A stretch of DNA of 64,000 nt from Rhynchosporium graminicola (Eukaryota > Ascomycota > Leotiomycetes > Helotiales > Ploettnerulaceae), in assembly GCA_900074885.1 (NCBI GenBank), contig FJUW01000046.1, positions 721,645 through 785,644 on the forward strand, in the 5' to 3' direction. Below, piece by piece: positions 1 through 14,000 of the stretch. The stretch's first letter is position 1; each line of letters opens with the position of its first letter. Position numbers and translations under genes: made by a program. The notes under the pieces were generated by a model. It saw only the letters and a program-made list of their open reading frames with translations. It was not told the DNA's origin and searched no databases.

Positions 1-1783
1 CTATGATGTAGAGATGAGGAATGCTGTGCTAAGCTTAGTACCTTACAATCTGATACCGTAATGGGATGGCGAGGTTGTGAAGCATGTACTCCAACCACAC
101 ATGAAGGATCACCCCAAATACCCATCAAACAATAAGAGACAGCACCCAAACATCGAAAATTGCGCGAAGAGCTTGGTTCTTACCAAGACTTACCAAGACT
201 TACCAAAACGAACGTCCTATTCACTCACACAAAGAAAAACGGCTATACCATAGTCATCACATCTTCAGATATCTCTGCCAATCGCCGTGGCCAGAAAGCT
301 TCGAAAAAGTGAAGATTGAAGAAGGTTTCATTTGGCTTGCTCATACCAGAGCGTTAGACCGAACTTGACTGTGGACTCCCAGTGGCCGGGGTGCTTGAGA
401 AGATGCTGGGGATTGATAGTGGTGAATGAGGAGCACTTTCTGAAGAATATGTTAAAGGTCCTGACTGGCATCGTACTTTACTGGTTACCCCCCTTCGACA
501 ATCTCGGAGTACCCAGGCAAGTCTACTCCACCTCCAGTCCACTTCGTCCACAGCCATCTAGTAAGCAGCCACGATCTGCCATTGAAGATGTATAAATTCA
601 TACGCCTGAGACATACCAAAGACGAATGTCGACGCCACCAAATGTTCCATAACCGTGCTCTTCATGGGCTGGCATTTGAGTTAAAGAATGCTGCAGCAGG
701 CGAGCGCAAAGTCGTGCTTGACATGACGAAGCTTCGCCGCTTGCCACTCATGACAACATGCACAAAGTTCCGTCATCTGAATGAAGAGATTCTGAACATA
801 TCCGATGCTTACAGTAAGCGAATCGATGGAAACAGTTTGACTCGTGGGATTTTGCTAGTCTATGCAACAATGCAAAAGAAGAGAGGCACCATTATACTGG
901 AGCCTCCAGGAGGATCAAACAATTGGTTACCCGAAGGCTTCATAGATCGATCTCCCAAGTTGCGATATATGTCTTGTATCCTAGCCGAGCCTGTCGTGAA
1001 GTCGAAGTCGAAATAATTTGTTACTCCTTTCCTGTGATGGCCCATGGCAACAGATTCCATGGAAATTGCGTGGCTTCTCCGGAGATGAATTTGTGCAGTC
1101 CCGCGCTCTGGTCGGTTGATCTTGAGAGGAAGCAAGCGTACTGTACATCGAGGGGGAAATGGCGAGCTAATGATCGACGAGGTTTCATCTAGGTACCTGA
1201 GATAACAATATGTCAAATATGATAAACTATGAGTGATAAGGGTGCAGAAGATGACGAGGCCTTGAGAGCAGTAACTCCTCAACTAAGCAAAGTCATCGAA
1301 TAAGCATATGACTTTGAAGTAGTACTTTAGTAATGTCCTTTCACACTCTCACGACTTTGACTTCGATTCCGAATGTAGGATGTTTCGGAATATAACACTG
1401 CAAATATTCACACTTGTTTGATACCTTTAACAAATAGGTTCTCGCTTCGCTGGAAACGATCAGCTTAGCCTCAGTCGTTCTACCTAGTTCGTGCAGCCAA
1501 GCGAGGAATCTAAGATACATGAGCACCACGTGACCCAAGACAATATCGAATCCAGGACCACCAATGTTACCTCAGTACTGTTAATACTCAGTACTAGTAA
1601 TAGATACGTGTTCCGAGATTAGCGCCTGAGAAATCTCAAAGCCTGTTATTAGTCCAAAGACATGAAAATTTCGACATGGATACATCTAAGATTGTCTACT
1701 TCCGTCCTTTCTTTTCCCACAGCCAATCTATTATACATACCCATATTGAAAACGCAAGCTTTTCATCCTTCCCTAAAATACAA
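1..1783. other. Left-edge region without a supported gene
   Basis: No recognisable gene. A plus-strand ORF at 582-1016 (144 codons) starts with ATG but matches no family I know, has no splice-linked partner, and is overlapped by an antisense ORF. Around 360-560 short stretches in another frame look protein-like but are broken by stops, so an old gene relic is possible. A CACGTG box lies at 1527-1532. The last ~250 bases are the 3' flank of the ABCC transporter. Confidence 0.5.
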
Positions 1784-4700
1784 CTAAGCTCCCCCAATGT
1801 TCCTCACCAATTCATCTTTCTCTCCACTCTGCTCCACCATTCCCCTGAACACACCATCCTCGATTGCAAACAACTCCTTCGGAGTTCCAAACTCCGCAGC
1901 AATGCCATCTTTCATAACTAGGATCCGATCGAAATCCATCACCGTGCTCAACCTATGCGCAATAACCAACAACGTAGTATTAGCAAACTCTTCGCGAATG
2001 CTACGCTGGATCAAAGTATCGGTCTTCTTATCGACTGCGGAAGTAGCTTCGTCCAGGAGGAGTAGTTTAGGGCGCGACAGAATCGCACGCGCAAGGCAGA
2101 GAAGCTGCTTCTGGCCTTGTGAGAGATTGGCTCCGGCTGAGGAGATTGGAGATGTTAAGGAGAGGAATATATTGGCGTTTTCTCTGTTGGCTGTGTGAGG
2201 CTCCGCTGCTGTTGTAGATGTTGCACTACTCTGTGTTTCGGCCGACGAAACCTCTGCTTGGCTTGCTGTCTCAGGTACCGGGGTATTATCTGCCGAGGGA
2301 ACCAGATGGACTCGTTGCAATGCTTGCTCCAACTGGACTTCGGAAAACTCATCAAATGGATCCAGGTTGGAACGGATGGTACCTGAAAAGAGGACAGGAT
2401 CTTGAGGGATAATCGCTAGTCGAGTACGTAGGTCATGGAGTTTGATCTTCGATATGTCAACCCCATCAATAACGATACTGCCAGCACGCGCCTGAAGGAA
2501 TCGAAACAATGCTAGCGATAATGTCGATTTGCCTGCACGTGTCTGTCAGTCATATTCGACACAGCAGGGAAAGAAATATCCTACCTGCGCCAGTCCTTCC
2601 TACCACGCCGATTCTTTGATCCATGTCCACATGGAAAGTGAGTCCCTTCAAAATCGATGGCAAACCATCCGCATATCCCACTTCAAGATCTTTGACATCC
2701 AGTTCGCCCTTTTCAGGCCAGGAGGCTCTAACATCAATGCCTTCCTGATCCTCGATATCCAGGCTGGAATACTCAAAAATCCGCTCCGCCGCGTTCATAT
2801 CAAGCTCGGTTGCAGCGAGAAGTCGCAGGGTCGAGTTGACAGTCTGCCGATACGACAGTGCAAAGGCCAGTGCAAATCCGCCCAAGGACGCATCGATGCC
2901 GGAAGTTGACACCACAAATGCAGCGACCATGGTCGAAAATGCCGAGCCTGTCATTGCCATTCGAAAGCCAACCCAAGTAGAGAATAGATAATTGTGCCAA
3001 GTGGCCGATGAAAACGAGTTGATGAGATCGTGCATGCGTGTCTCGAATATTTCTGTGTTTGCAAATGCCCGGACTGTACTTAGTCCTTGGAGTGAAGCTG
3101 TAAAGTGAGAAATCATGGGTGACTTCTGGATAGACTCTAAACGTTTGATGGAACGAGCGCCACGAATGTATCGAAGCGCGATTTGAGCACAAATTGCTAG
3201 AAGGATGACCGCGAGAATGATAATGTATGGCGAAACGATGAAAGCTGCAACCATGATACCAGCTATAGAGAGGAGCTGTGATCCAACCGAAGAGAGATTT
3301 GATGACAGTTGCGAGTCGAGAGCCGAGAAATCTGCTGTGAATCGATTCAAGATACGGCCTGTTGGAACGGTATCGAGCCAGCGCAGTGGTGTACGAAGAA
3401 CTTTGTATGTCATGTCTCGGAAGACTGTTCGGGAGGCTGCGAGCGAGCCGCGATAGACAATGTAAATACGTATGATACTAAAAACTGTGGTAATGACCGA
3501 GATGAGGATATATCCTACAAGGTAAAATCCGATAGATCGATGCTGTACGTCGATAGGTAGTGCCTGTGCGAAACCCCTTGAGGCTTCTTGGGCGGTAAAT
3601 TGCTGAGTGCTAATGATTGGGGCTGCGCTCGCATAACCTGAAATGTCCTCCAGCTTGAACATTGACAGAAGACCCGGGACCGCAAGAGCAGATAGTGGAT
3701 CCAGATTTCCAATGGTGGGTATATCGATCAAATCCTGGCTGTTTATTGTTGCAGAAGTGTTCATACTTCCCAGTTGAGTCTGGGCGGCATATTCGTATAC
3801 GTAGGAAGACAGGTCAGCCATTGTATGCTCGTGATTGGCCGTCCAGATCTTGATCCACCATGATCTGCCCAGAGTAAGGGCTTGTGCAACGACATAGAAC
3901 ATGAAGACGATGACCCAAAACGGTATACCTCCCGTTGCTTTTAGGTAAGCGACGTAGACAGTCCGCTTCACACTGCCAGTCTCCCGCTTTTCATCCTCGA
4001 CCAATTTCTTTGGTGGAGGCTTATCGGGTTTCGCAGTGGAATTATCATTTTGACCATCAGTGGTGACTTCCTCTGATGAAGCTTGGTCGTGACGATCGAG
4101 ATCTTCCTCTGTAGCCTGAATGTTTTGGTCAGCGACAGTAGGGGGACTGTGAGATTTGGTTCACAATTGCAAATGGACGTAATTGTTGAAGGACAGAATC
4201 AAAGAAAACCTGAACCAAAGGCGGCTAGTGAGGCAATACGACATACCTTGAGAATCTCCTTGAAATCGGTATTCCCCTGGAGGTCCTTTACTAATCCAGC
4301 ATGTTCGAGCACACCAGTCGCCGACAAGCATACTGCGTACTCAGCACGAGGTAGACAAAGTGAAACATGATGGGTAGCGAGAACACGAGTTCTTCCCTCA
4401 GCAAGTTCTCCCATCAGTGCATTGTCGTAAATTTGCTTGCCGACATGTGCATCAAGAGCCGAAAAGACATCATCGAGGATCAGAACACCAGCACGGGAAT
4501 ACAAAGCTCGAGCCAATGTTAAACGCCACTTTTGACCCCCTGAGAGGGATATTCCCTGGGCTCCAACTTCTGTCAAGTCACCGTCGTCAAATAAGCCGAG
4601 GTCTTGTTCTAGAGCGCATGCTTCTAGGACTTTGTTGTACCGGATCTCATCGAGCGGCAGGCCAAACAGAACGTTGTCTCTAATGCTAGCATTCTCGATC

Positions 4701-7061
4701 CAAGGAGTTTGAGCAACGAAAGCGATAGCCGACGGAATGATCCAGTCAGCTGCTGTAGCTTTACTATCGAAGCGTTGATCCGCGGGTGGTGGTTGTGGAG
4801 CCGTAATATTTCCTTCCAATACATCCACCTCGCCTAGAATGGCAGCAAGAAGAAGAGACTTGCCGGACCCGGTAGGACCAAGGACTAAGCTGAGAGCGTT
4901 GTTTGGGAACTTCAAATTAAGTTCGCGAAGCATGAATCTATTATTGCGTGCCTCTTGAGCTTCTGCATCTTCATCCTCTGGAATCACGTTCAGTGTGTCT
5001 GTTTTTGTGGGGAAGCTCACGGATACCTTGTCGAAGGCAATTGCATCTCCGGGATAAGTGTTTTGCGGCTTCTCAGCTGACCGTAAGAAAGCGTCTATCC
5101 GATCGCAGGATATCTTGGCATTTGTACCCATCATGAAAAGGAAGGGGACCATGGCAAGGACACCCTCCAACTGCATGAAAACACCTAGCGCGGTGAATGC
5201 CACGGAGGGCAAGAGATCGCCATAGACATATGCGTAAGTTGCTAATGCAAAGACTGTCAGGAACACTGGTGCAATACTACTGCATAATACCATTAGGAGA
5301 TTGTTCAGCTTGGTCTGCCACAGAAGCACGAGTTCTTCATCACGGACTGCGTTGATCTTGTTCGACCATTCCGTTTCCAGCCCCGAGAACTTGATCTGTC
5401 TGATGCCTTGAAGAGCTTCCGATATCACTTTTGTTTTCTTGTCGCGCGCTTTCATCAGCAGTTTTTGGAAAGATCCATAACGATCGGCGATAATTTTGTT
5501 AAAGGGAAAAGCGATGACCATGGCGATCATGCCCACTGCGAGGCTTTGCCATCCTACTAAAAGCCATAAGAAGACAATTGAGACGATGAACTTCGATGCA
5601 AACATGACATAGAATTGGTTGACAGCTCCAAAAACTCCAACTTGATTAGCATCAACAGCAAACATGTTGATGATATCTTGCTGGTTGGGATCCGCCTTCT
5701 TCTTTTCCTCTTCCTTCTTCGCTTCTGCTGATTCAGAAGGCGAAGGCTTTTTAGTGCTGCCATTGAGGTCCTTTTTGTCATCGGCTTTCTCATTCTCGAC
5801 TTTTGGGGGCTCTTTGCAGTCCTTGATCTTCATCATTTTTTCGTAAATGAGGGATGTAAGCGAAGCTCGGATTGGGATTCCTAGTTCAGACCACATCAAC
5901 CAGTTCACACGATAATCAACGATTGTTTCGAGGAGTGTAGCAGCAAGAAGTGCAGCAACACAGAGCCATGCATTTGAGTCAATCGTAGTGAATTCAGTCC
6001 GACCTTCTAGGTACCTCAACAGCTGGTACATTGCAAATGGCGGTCCTGAATCTAAAATTGACGAAGCAATGCTCATGATCCATCTGTACACGATAGGATT
6101 AGCGAATGCATGTTCAGAATAGCTAGGAAGAGGATGAGATAGATTTAGAGACAATTTCAAGGATGAGGCGAGCTTCCCAAATACGTACTGAAAACTAATT
6201 TGCCATCGGTAAGCCCAGAATATCCGCAACCATAACGCAACGCTTGGCTTCAAAGCAATCGATTGAAACGCGGTTCTGGCATCCGCAGCTCTAATACGAG
6301 CATCCATAGCAGGAAGATCATCGAGATCTATGAGCTTTGTTGCAGCAAGGTCCAGTAGATCCGAACTCCAGTTGTACGAATACCGCGTCCAAAATGAGCT
6401 GGAAAACTGACGCTCAACAATTTTGCCTTTGGTTGTGAATATATCTGGTCTACGATCAATGAGGCTGAAAGAGACGATGGTCGATATGGCTGAGATGATC
6501 TGGACAAGAAGCGTGATCGGTAATGCAATTTCATGGTTGCCATGAAAACGATGCTCCGGCTGCATATCCGAAAAGATAACTGCAGCGAGTATAGTGATGA
6601 GAAAACACGAGATTGAGTTAATGACACCTCTATCCGACCGAGTAACGATTCGAGACTCTCGGAGTGTATCGAACACCTGAACAAGTGATAGAATCTGGAG
6701 GCTGTCAGTAAAATGATTTGAATCTGAAATTTTTGACTCCGCTCACCCAAGACCAGAATAATAACCAAATGCGGCTAATATCATGAAATTGATAGATGGT
6801 GGCGACCACGACTAAGGATAGTGATGCGGCAATACCAAACGCGCTGGCAATGAAGATAGCGAGAAATTGCCATTTGGTTGAATATTTCTCCATCGACTCC
6901 TCTGTAGCAGTGCCATCTTCATCTTCATAGACAGCATCACAATCGACTTTGGCATTTTTGCGCCATCGAATGAGCTTGGCAAATCGCCATATAGGCTGTA
7001 TCGTGAGAACAGCGACGAGCGCTGGCGCAGCGTACGAAGCACTCCGAAGGGGATCCTCCAT
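1784..7061 (-). CDS. ABCC-type (MRP-like) full ABC transporter
   Basis: Multidrug-resistance-protein-type exporter of the ABCC family, whose members move organic anions and often glutathione conjugates across plasma or vacuolar membranes. Exons are 7061-6747, 6676-6189, 6083-4247, 4115-2585 and 2532-1784 (1639 aa). The order is an N-terminal membrane segment group, TMD1, NBD1, a charged linker, TMD2, NBD2. NBD1 has Walker A GPTGSGKS (about residue 670), signature LSGGQ and Walker B ending LDD, so the catalytic Glu is Asp, a usual ABCC asymmetry. NBD2 has GRTGAGKST, with the last intron splitting its Gly codon, then LSQGQ and [13 protein letters not shown] Ser/Thr/Ala-rich insert of about 50 residues precedes the NBD2 signature. 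The TMD0 part is short, so an extra upstream exon is possible. It sits at the edge of the PKS locus and could export its product, but no sequence feature proves that link. Confidence 0.93.
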
Positions 7062-8156
7062 ATCAAAGATTTATCAGTTCTACAGCCGCCAAGAGTTCAG
7101 GCTTTGCATTTGACGTTGAGGATAGAATATCCAAGGTCGTCGTCGTCTTATTATTTGTCGATTCGGTGAGAGAACCGGGGGTAGGCTGCCGTGGCACACG
7201 ACTCGCGCCGTCGCTCCGTGTTACGTGATTCAAGTTGAATATGACTGGGACTCGGATCCGGCGGTTAACTGTCGGTACTGATAATTCAAATAGCGCTTTG
7301 ATCTTGAGATGCAATGAGATCTTACAGGTAATTCTTAAAGCTACGTTCGAGAAGAGGACAGAAATGCAGACGGGATGCATCAAAAGGAAAAGTAACCAAT
7401 CAAACACGAAGTCACGTGAGCTCGATTAGCTACTCGCAGTTATCCATGTAAGATGAAGTTCCAGGATTGGTTTGGCAAAGACAATAATTTATGAGCGCCC
7501 GGTGGGCTATCGGTAATTGAGAGAGAGATCGGTGCTTTATCGAGAGTATTCGCTCAGCTAACTTGAAGTGCTGACACTCAAGCAGAATTTCTCGATCCTG
7601 AGCAGGTACTGTACGGAGACACCTTGATGGTGACTACTGGTGCGACACATGTCAATTGAAAGATTAAAAATCTGTGGGTTCATGTTTCGGCTTTGTGCTT
7701 TTTATAAGTATATGAAGACATTACTACTTGGAAAACTCCAAACTGGCACCAGACAATCAAGTTCTGTTCAGCTCCAATATCTTGGGTTCTGCTGTTCTCA
7801 AGCGATATAAATGACCTGAAATATCTTAAGTAGGCTAGGTAGGCTATTTCATCTCCGATGCAAACAGTATACATTACATCGACTATACAAAATAAAGTCG
7901 CCAAAGTACCCCTCTCTGAGCTTCACCAAAGTACAAAGTAAAAGTCGCAAAGACAATTGTATGAGACTGTTTATCTCATTTGCATCTGAGATCATAAACT
8001 TCCTTCCGACGTTCGCACATTAACTTAGTACGCTATAGCCATACAGTATCGTAAAAGCAATCGGTCTACGCCTGATGGCGCTTCATCTATAATGCAACCC
8101 CAGATGACTCCAGCTCCAGCCAGGTTCCCGCTAAAGCAACGAAACAATTATCTCAA
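7062..8156. other. Intergenic: ABCC promoter and 2EXR gene 3' flank
   Basis: About 1.1 kb between two minus-strand genes. It should contain the promoter of the ABCC gene (a CACGTG box is at 7413-7418, about 350 bases upstream of its ATG) and the 3' flank of the 2EXR gene. I see no further gene; the ORFs here lack splice support and family resemblance. Confidence 0.5.
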
Positions 8157-9226
8157 TCAAACAAAGTCAACACTAGCACCGTCCCTGTCCTCATCCTCGT
8201 CGTCTTCATCTTCATCATCATCCGAATCCTCATCCTCCATATGGTGGCTATACTCATCAAAATCCTCCCCAAAGCCATACATATCATCCGAGTCATAGAA
8301 ATCGCCAAACATATCTGTAAGTGCCAAATGAGGCGCTCCCCAGGGACCATGCAAGTCATACCGCGAACCATCAGACATATCATCCCCCTCCATCTCATTC
8401 AAATCCGAAAAGGCGGGTCCTGCATGTGGGCAACGTCTCCATCCGTACATTGGCTTGACCTGGATATTCCAGAGCCTGAATCCGAGGGGGTCGGCGTCGT
8501 CTGCGTTCGACGGGATTCTGGGAAGTGGTTCGATCATTACCGCTGGATGATCTAGGTCCCCGGGCACCTTCGTATATAGTTCGACTATGGCACAAGGAGT
8601 CAACAATCTGCAAAGCCATGATGGATTTAGGTTACTTGAGGAATCGTCCAGTAACACTTCTTCACTTTCAGGAGAAAAGTATTTGAGTTTCCTCGATACG
8701 TACTTGCATGTCCATCTGTACAGCCTATCTGCCGGTCTGTCATCCCCCCGATATTGTACACGATACACAACTCGCGCAACGCCGGGAGCTTCCTGACCAT
8801 CTTGTGCAAATGCGTAGTAATGGTAGGCTCATAGGGTGTCACAATCTCATTGTAGCAGTCCTCTAAAGCTAGAGTCTGCAGACTAGAGATCTCCAAAGGT
8901 CCAAAGGTGCTAAAGAAGTGCGGCACATTCTCCTCTAACTCATTATCAATATAGAGCGTATCGAGGATGAAATTGAAACGAGTCTTTGCTGGGTGGAATA
9001 TGGATCCGAAGCAGAGGGGGTAGGCTTGGATTATGGTATCTCGACTTTCTTTGCAAACTTTGAGAGCGATTGGATCGCAACAGCGAGGAGTGAATCCTTC
9101 TTCTTCGTCATATTCGATTTCGACGACGCGTGTCACACACGTTGCCCACCAGATTATGCATCTCAATTCGTACGGGAGAGTGGGGAAGACCGTGAAGGAG
9201 GTGAGGGGTCCCGTTTGAGCCGCCAT
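8157..9226 (-). CDS. 2EXR-domain protein with acidic C-terminus
   Basis: Ascomycete-specific 2EXR family protein of unknown function, predicted 316 aa. The N-terminal half carries the family hallmark: a Phe-x-x-Phe-Pro-x-Leu-Pro-x-Glu-Leu-Arg stretch followed by Ile-Trp, about 10 residues after the chosen ATG at 9226. An upstream in-frame extension exists but starts without ATG and looks like leader sequence. Exons 9226-8704 and 8584-8157 are joined by a GTACGT...CATAG intron that restores frame; the exact acceptor is inferred and alternatives exist. The C-terminus is a run of Asp/Glu. It lies between the ABCC pump and the PKS on the same strand. 2EXR genes are numerous in ascomycetes, so cluster membership is not implied. 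Confidence 0.7.
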
Positions 9227-9926
9227 GTTTGCAACCTCCGATACGACTTTTCCGAATGTGGGAAAACTTTCAATGAAGGGGCAGGTATTCGTATGACCTG
9301 TCTGCAGATTGCCCGTACTCTGCGGACATTGGGTGTGTAGCGTTGAGGTAACGCTCGGGTGGTGTGGTGGAACGCGTTGGAATTGAAATCGGGAAAAGAC
9401 CTGGAAGGCGCGAGAATAAGCAATTAGCATGGGAGTATTATTTGGATATGTGCAAGTAAGCAATACCTACAAGCAAGCACAGTTGGATCAGAACCTCCAC
9501 CTATATTTTTTTTCGAATTTGTAGATAAACCAGGTTTTGAATTGGAAGCTTTGAGCTATGAGCTTCGGGGGACGTGGGGTAGTTGAAGTCAACACGCGGC
9601 ACAACGTACATATTCTGCCACTGAGGAATTGCGGAACTGCCCAAAACAGTCACCGCCCCTTCAACCTTAACATCTCGGGTCAAGCTTGTTGACTGCTTCT
9701 GCGGGTCCTTACATATTACCACGTCTGCAAGACTAAACAATATCAGCTATACAATAGAAACTGCATCTCTTCAAGTCCTGACCTGTTCCATAGAATAGAA
9801 ATGAATCAAATAAACTCATCAGTCATCATCGACACTACTTCCACTCTTACAAGTTACAACCTTCACACTTTTCCCTGAACCTCCCTTTGAGCTCCGTTTG
9901 AAGATATGGAAGACCATCGCAGCAGG

Positions 9927-10009
<83 letters not shown>

Positions 10010-11013
10010 TATACATATATATACATATATATATACCACGAACACTGACCATCACATGCGGAAGTCAAGCAACCCGCTTCAAAGGCCGAACCATCAGCAG
10101 ATTCGAGGGATGGGGCACTCCAGGCCCAGCACCAAGCATCCTTCACCCATGCCATGAGTCCCGAGTTGAAGCTCTCAAATCATATCAACTGCCGCCCCCG
10201 AATTCAAAATGCCATCCGTCTAACATTCTTCGTGTCGCGTGTCTCTGGTCGCCAGCACGTTACTTCTTCACATCAGAATCCCTATACACCACCAAACATA
10301 CTCCATCACACGTAATTCATGATCACCAGAACTGCGCCACTCCATCTTGCCCGCCCCGGGAACGCGACTATAAAGAGCTGTAATCGAGTACTTTCATCTT
10401 CACTTGACTCTTTCCCAACCTCAAACTACAGGCAGGTTATACGTAGATGAAATGTGCTGTCCATCAACGTCCGTAACGCAACGACTTAACTTTCCGGGAG
10501 GGCGGTGTCTCCTGTTTGTGTAGTGTGTTTTGGATTACTTATATCAGCCCCAGCCCCAGCCTACTTCTTTTCTTTCTTTCTTTTGTAAAACCCCCCAGTT
10601 TCCACCCCTTGCAAACACCATCATTGAGAATTATGTTAGAGTACCTTATTCACAAACCAAACTCCTCGCTGCAACCTGTCCACATCGCCTCAGAAATCTT
10701 TCGCCTTCCGGAAGAAGCAGGCCGCAATGTAGCGGCAGATCTAGACGCTGGTCTTTCAAGCGTCAGATAGCCTTCTTTGCGCATGTCTCGGGAGCTAGCT
10801 TCCAGCGTAGCTGAAATTGTGATAGCGATCGTGGGCTTTTACATAATATCATGGGTAGGTACAGCAGCAATGGATTGAACAATATAATATAAGAATGAAT
10901 TAGGACCTGCCATGTAGAATATACAAAGACGAAAGTATTTTTTTTAGACGCATCCAAGAACTCCAAAAACCACGCTTTCCATCCCAACACAACAAATCAT
11001 CCCACTCTGACTC
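9227..11013. other. Intergenic between 2EXR gene and PKS 3' end
   Basis: About 1.8 kb without a supported gene. It holds a hexanucleotide microsatellite (listed separately) and pyrimidine-rich patches near 10540-10620. ORFs over the microsatellite encode only Tyr/Thr or Ile/Tyr repeats and are artefacts. The right part is the 3' flank of the PKS gene. Confidence 0.5.
9928..10034. repeat. (TACATA)n microsatellite
   Basis: A perfect hexanucleotide tandem array of TACATA units runs about 75-80 bases, then degrades into mixed TATATACA units up to about 10034. It yields spurious low-complexity ORFs in several frames on both strands. It is likely length-polymorphic between isolates. Confidence 0.95.
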
Positions 11014-14000
11014 TCACTCCACAATCTTAACAATCTTACTCTTTCCACAGATAACCTTACTCAAACTCTCCACACTCCCCGCACTCAACAGCTCCAAAAC
11101 CTGCAAATTCGCCTCGAACTCCCTCGTGATATAATTCCTCACCTCAATCGCCACCAGACTATCCAACGCGTAACTCGTCAAGGGGCGCGTGACATCCATG
11201 TCCTCCTCTTCAATCATCAACACGCTCGGTAACTTCTTCAACAATCCTCTCTGCACCACCTCATGTGCTTCTTCGAGTGTTTTGGCCTCTTTGAGAGCCG
11301 ATTGGTAGGATATGACTGCGTCGGGATTGGCGGACGAGTTTGATAAGGCGAGAGCTTCGGCCGCGAGACGGAGATGTTTGAATTTGGCGTCGGGGGTCCA
11401 GAATGGCTGGGAGGGAGTGATGCGCACACCAGTTATGGTATGGTTGTTACAACTCGTCTTCAACTTCCCGTTAATCGCTGCCCCGAGAAGGGTTAGAGCC
11501 TCGGCTTCACAAATCGTATCGCTACCCAAATTCTTCGCTACTTCAGCTGCGGCTTCTGCGTTCTCGGCTAAATATCCAGCGTCAGATACGGCTGTCAGAT
11601 CGATCGAGGAAGCGGGGAGGCCGAGAGCAACGCGGTGTTGTACGAAAGCGTTTAAGAAGGTGTTCGCTGCTGCGTAGGCGGCCTGGCCCCGATTTCCTAC
11701 TGCACCGGCTGCGGAAGAGATGGCGACGAAAAAGTCTAGAGGGGAGGAGGATAGGGTGTTGTGGAAATTCCATGCGCCTTTGACTTTGGATTCTATAACC
11801 GTATTGTATTCTTCGTACGTCATTTTCTCGAAAAGAACGTCCTGAAGCATGATTCGTTAGTATAGGCACTGTTGGGTGATAGATGGACAACTTACACGAA
11901 GGACCATAGCTCCATGGACTATACCTCTGATGGGAGGCATGTTTTCGAGTTCATTGTTGACAAGATTCTCCACCGAGGCAGCGTTGGCCACATCGCAAGA
12001 TCTTACGACGATGTTGGCTCCAAGCGGGGTGAGCTCATCGATAAGCTCCTTCACTTTGCCTGTCGCAGACCCCGTTCTGGAGAGAAGAACGAGATTCCGA
12101 GCACCTTTGCTTACCATCCATCTTGCCATACTTCGTCCAAGACCTCCTGTTCCACCGATCAGAATGTATGAGGCATCTGAGCGAAGCAATTTGCTCTTCT
12201 TGCTTGAAAGGGTTGCCTGCATATTGTCAGCTAGGCTCGATATTGAACAACAGTATGAAATGACCTGACTTACTTTGACGATATCGTCATCCCGTGGTAC
12301 AACGACCAAACTGCTACTTATATTTCCACTGCTCAAAACCTTAAAAGCAGTTTCAATGTCGGACATTGGAAAGACAGTGGCGGATCCGACAGGAGAGATC
12401 TTTCCAGTCTCTAGTAATCTCGACACACTTGACATGAGCCGGGCCATGATAATTGGGCGTTCGTTCGGTATCGATAATAAATCCACGGACATAAAGCTCG
12501 CATTGTTATCGACACAAGTGTTATCGAATTTCGAAGTCTTTCCGACTGCAACGAAACGGCCAAAGCTGGCCAGACACTGCCAGAGCTCTTTAGACATACC
12601 GGAGTCCGCTGCGATGCAATTCAACACAACATCGACACCTTGCTGAGTTACTTGACGGAGTGCTGGGCCGAATGAAGTACTGTGACTGGAGAAGATACGG
12701 TCGCTTCTGATCTTGTACAAATCCATCAAGCGCTCCTTTTCTTCCTGATTTCCAACAGTAACAAACACTTCAGCTACGTTAATCATTGCGATAGCAATCG
12801 CAGCCTCCCCAGCTGGGCTAGCCGCGCCATGAATTAATACTCGATCCCCAGACTCCAGTCGTGCGAGGTCCAAGAGGCCATAGTGAGCAGTGCAGTACGC
12901 AATTGGGATAGAGACGGCATCTTCAAAGGAGAGATTGTCGTTGATCTTGAATGTGAACGCTGCCTTGGCCCGAGTGTGACTTGAGTAAGTGCTGTGAGAT
13001 ACTGAAACTCCAGCAACGCGGTCGCCAATGGTAATACTGGTGACTTTCTCCCCAACTCTGGTGACAACTCCACTGCATTCGGTACCAAATTCCGCATTGT
13101 CAATTTGACCCATTGCAATCATGAGATCTCGAGATGACATGCCAATAGCCCGGACGGAAATCTCGATCTCGTCTGCGGCCAGTGTGACTTCGACAGACTC
13201 ATCGTCCATGAAATGCAGAGTCTCCAGTGCACCAGGCTGTCGGGATCAGTATATTTCATTATTCTGGGACGGGTATTACTTACGGTTCCAATGACCAACT
13301 TAAGCTCACGTCCATCTTGGGCAAGTCGTGTAGGTTCTAGGACCGATGTGCTTATTTGCTTATGCACATACGCGTTCATCTCGTCATCGTTGACAATTCT
13401 TGGAGTGAACAGCTTGCCATGCCTTTCCATGTATTCCATTTCACAGTTTGCTTGTGATTCGTGGTTGAATACCTTCTGGAAGATCTTCAAGATTGTTCTC
13501 GAGGCACCTTCGTCTGAGAGTGTTGATGTGCCATCAAGATCAAGGGTTGCAAACTTCAGCAGCGTCTCGGATCTTATGCTTCTGCTCAGTCCTGTAACCA
13601 TATTGGTGTCTGGATTGTTTGAATCCGCATAGGCTCCACGAACAACCCATAGAGCTCCTTGGACCTTTGTTAGCACTGACTGCAAGTCCAGAAATTGCGT
13701 TGATGTCAAGGTGGAAAGCAAGGGTTTCTCAAGCTCTGAGATGAACAGGCAAAGTTTCTCGTCAACCTTGACTTCACTAAGTCTGCCTAATTCGGGCTTC
13801 TGTCCTGTCAGGAGTTCGAGGGCATCGGCGAGTTTTGATGCTAATAGGACTTGTTCCTTTGAATCACCATGAACGATTACTACCTGTCCATTGATGTGAT
13901 TCAAGTCACCATTGGAAGCTCCATTGGAAGCTCCATTCGAAGCTCCATTCGACTCTAAAGTGACACCATTGACAGTTTCCGGCGTCTTGGCGACAGGCTC

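Noticed and set aside
582..1016. 144-codon plus-strand ORF as a gene
   Set aside because: No family resemblance, no splice partners and an antisense ORF of similar size; too weak to call.
7063..7407. Minus-strand ORF as an upstream exon of the ABCC transporter
   Set aside because: It is in a different frame, ends in a stop right before the chosen ATG, and no convincing donor/acceptor pair joins it to the gene.
9819..10383. Several overlapping ORFs on both strands near 9.8-10.4 kb
   Set aside because: They are translations of the TACATA microsatellite (Tyr/Thr, Ile/Tyr, Met/Tyr repeats) with no conserved flanks.
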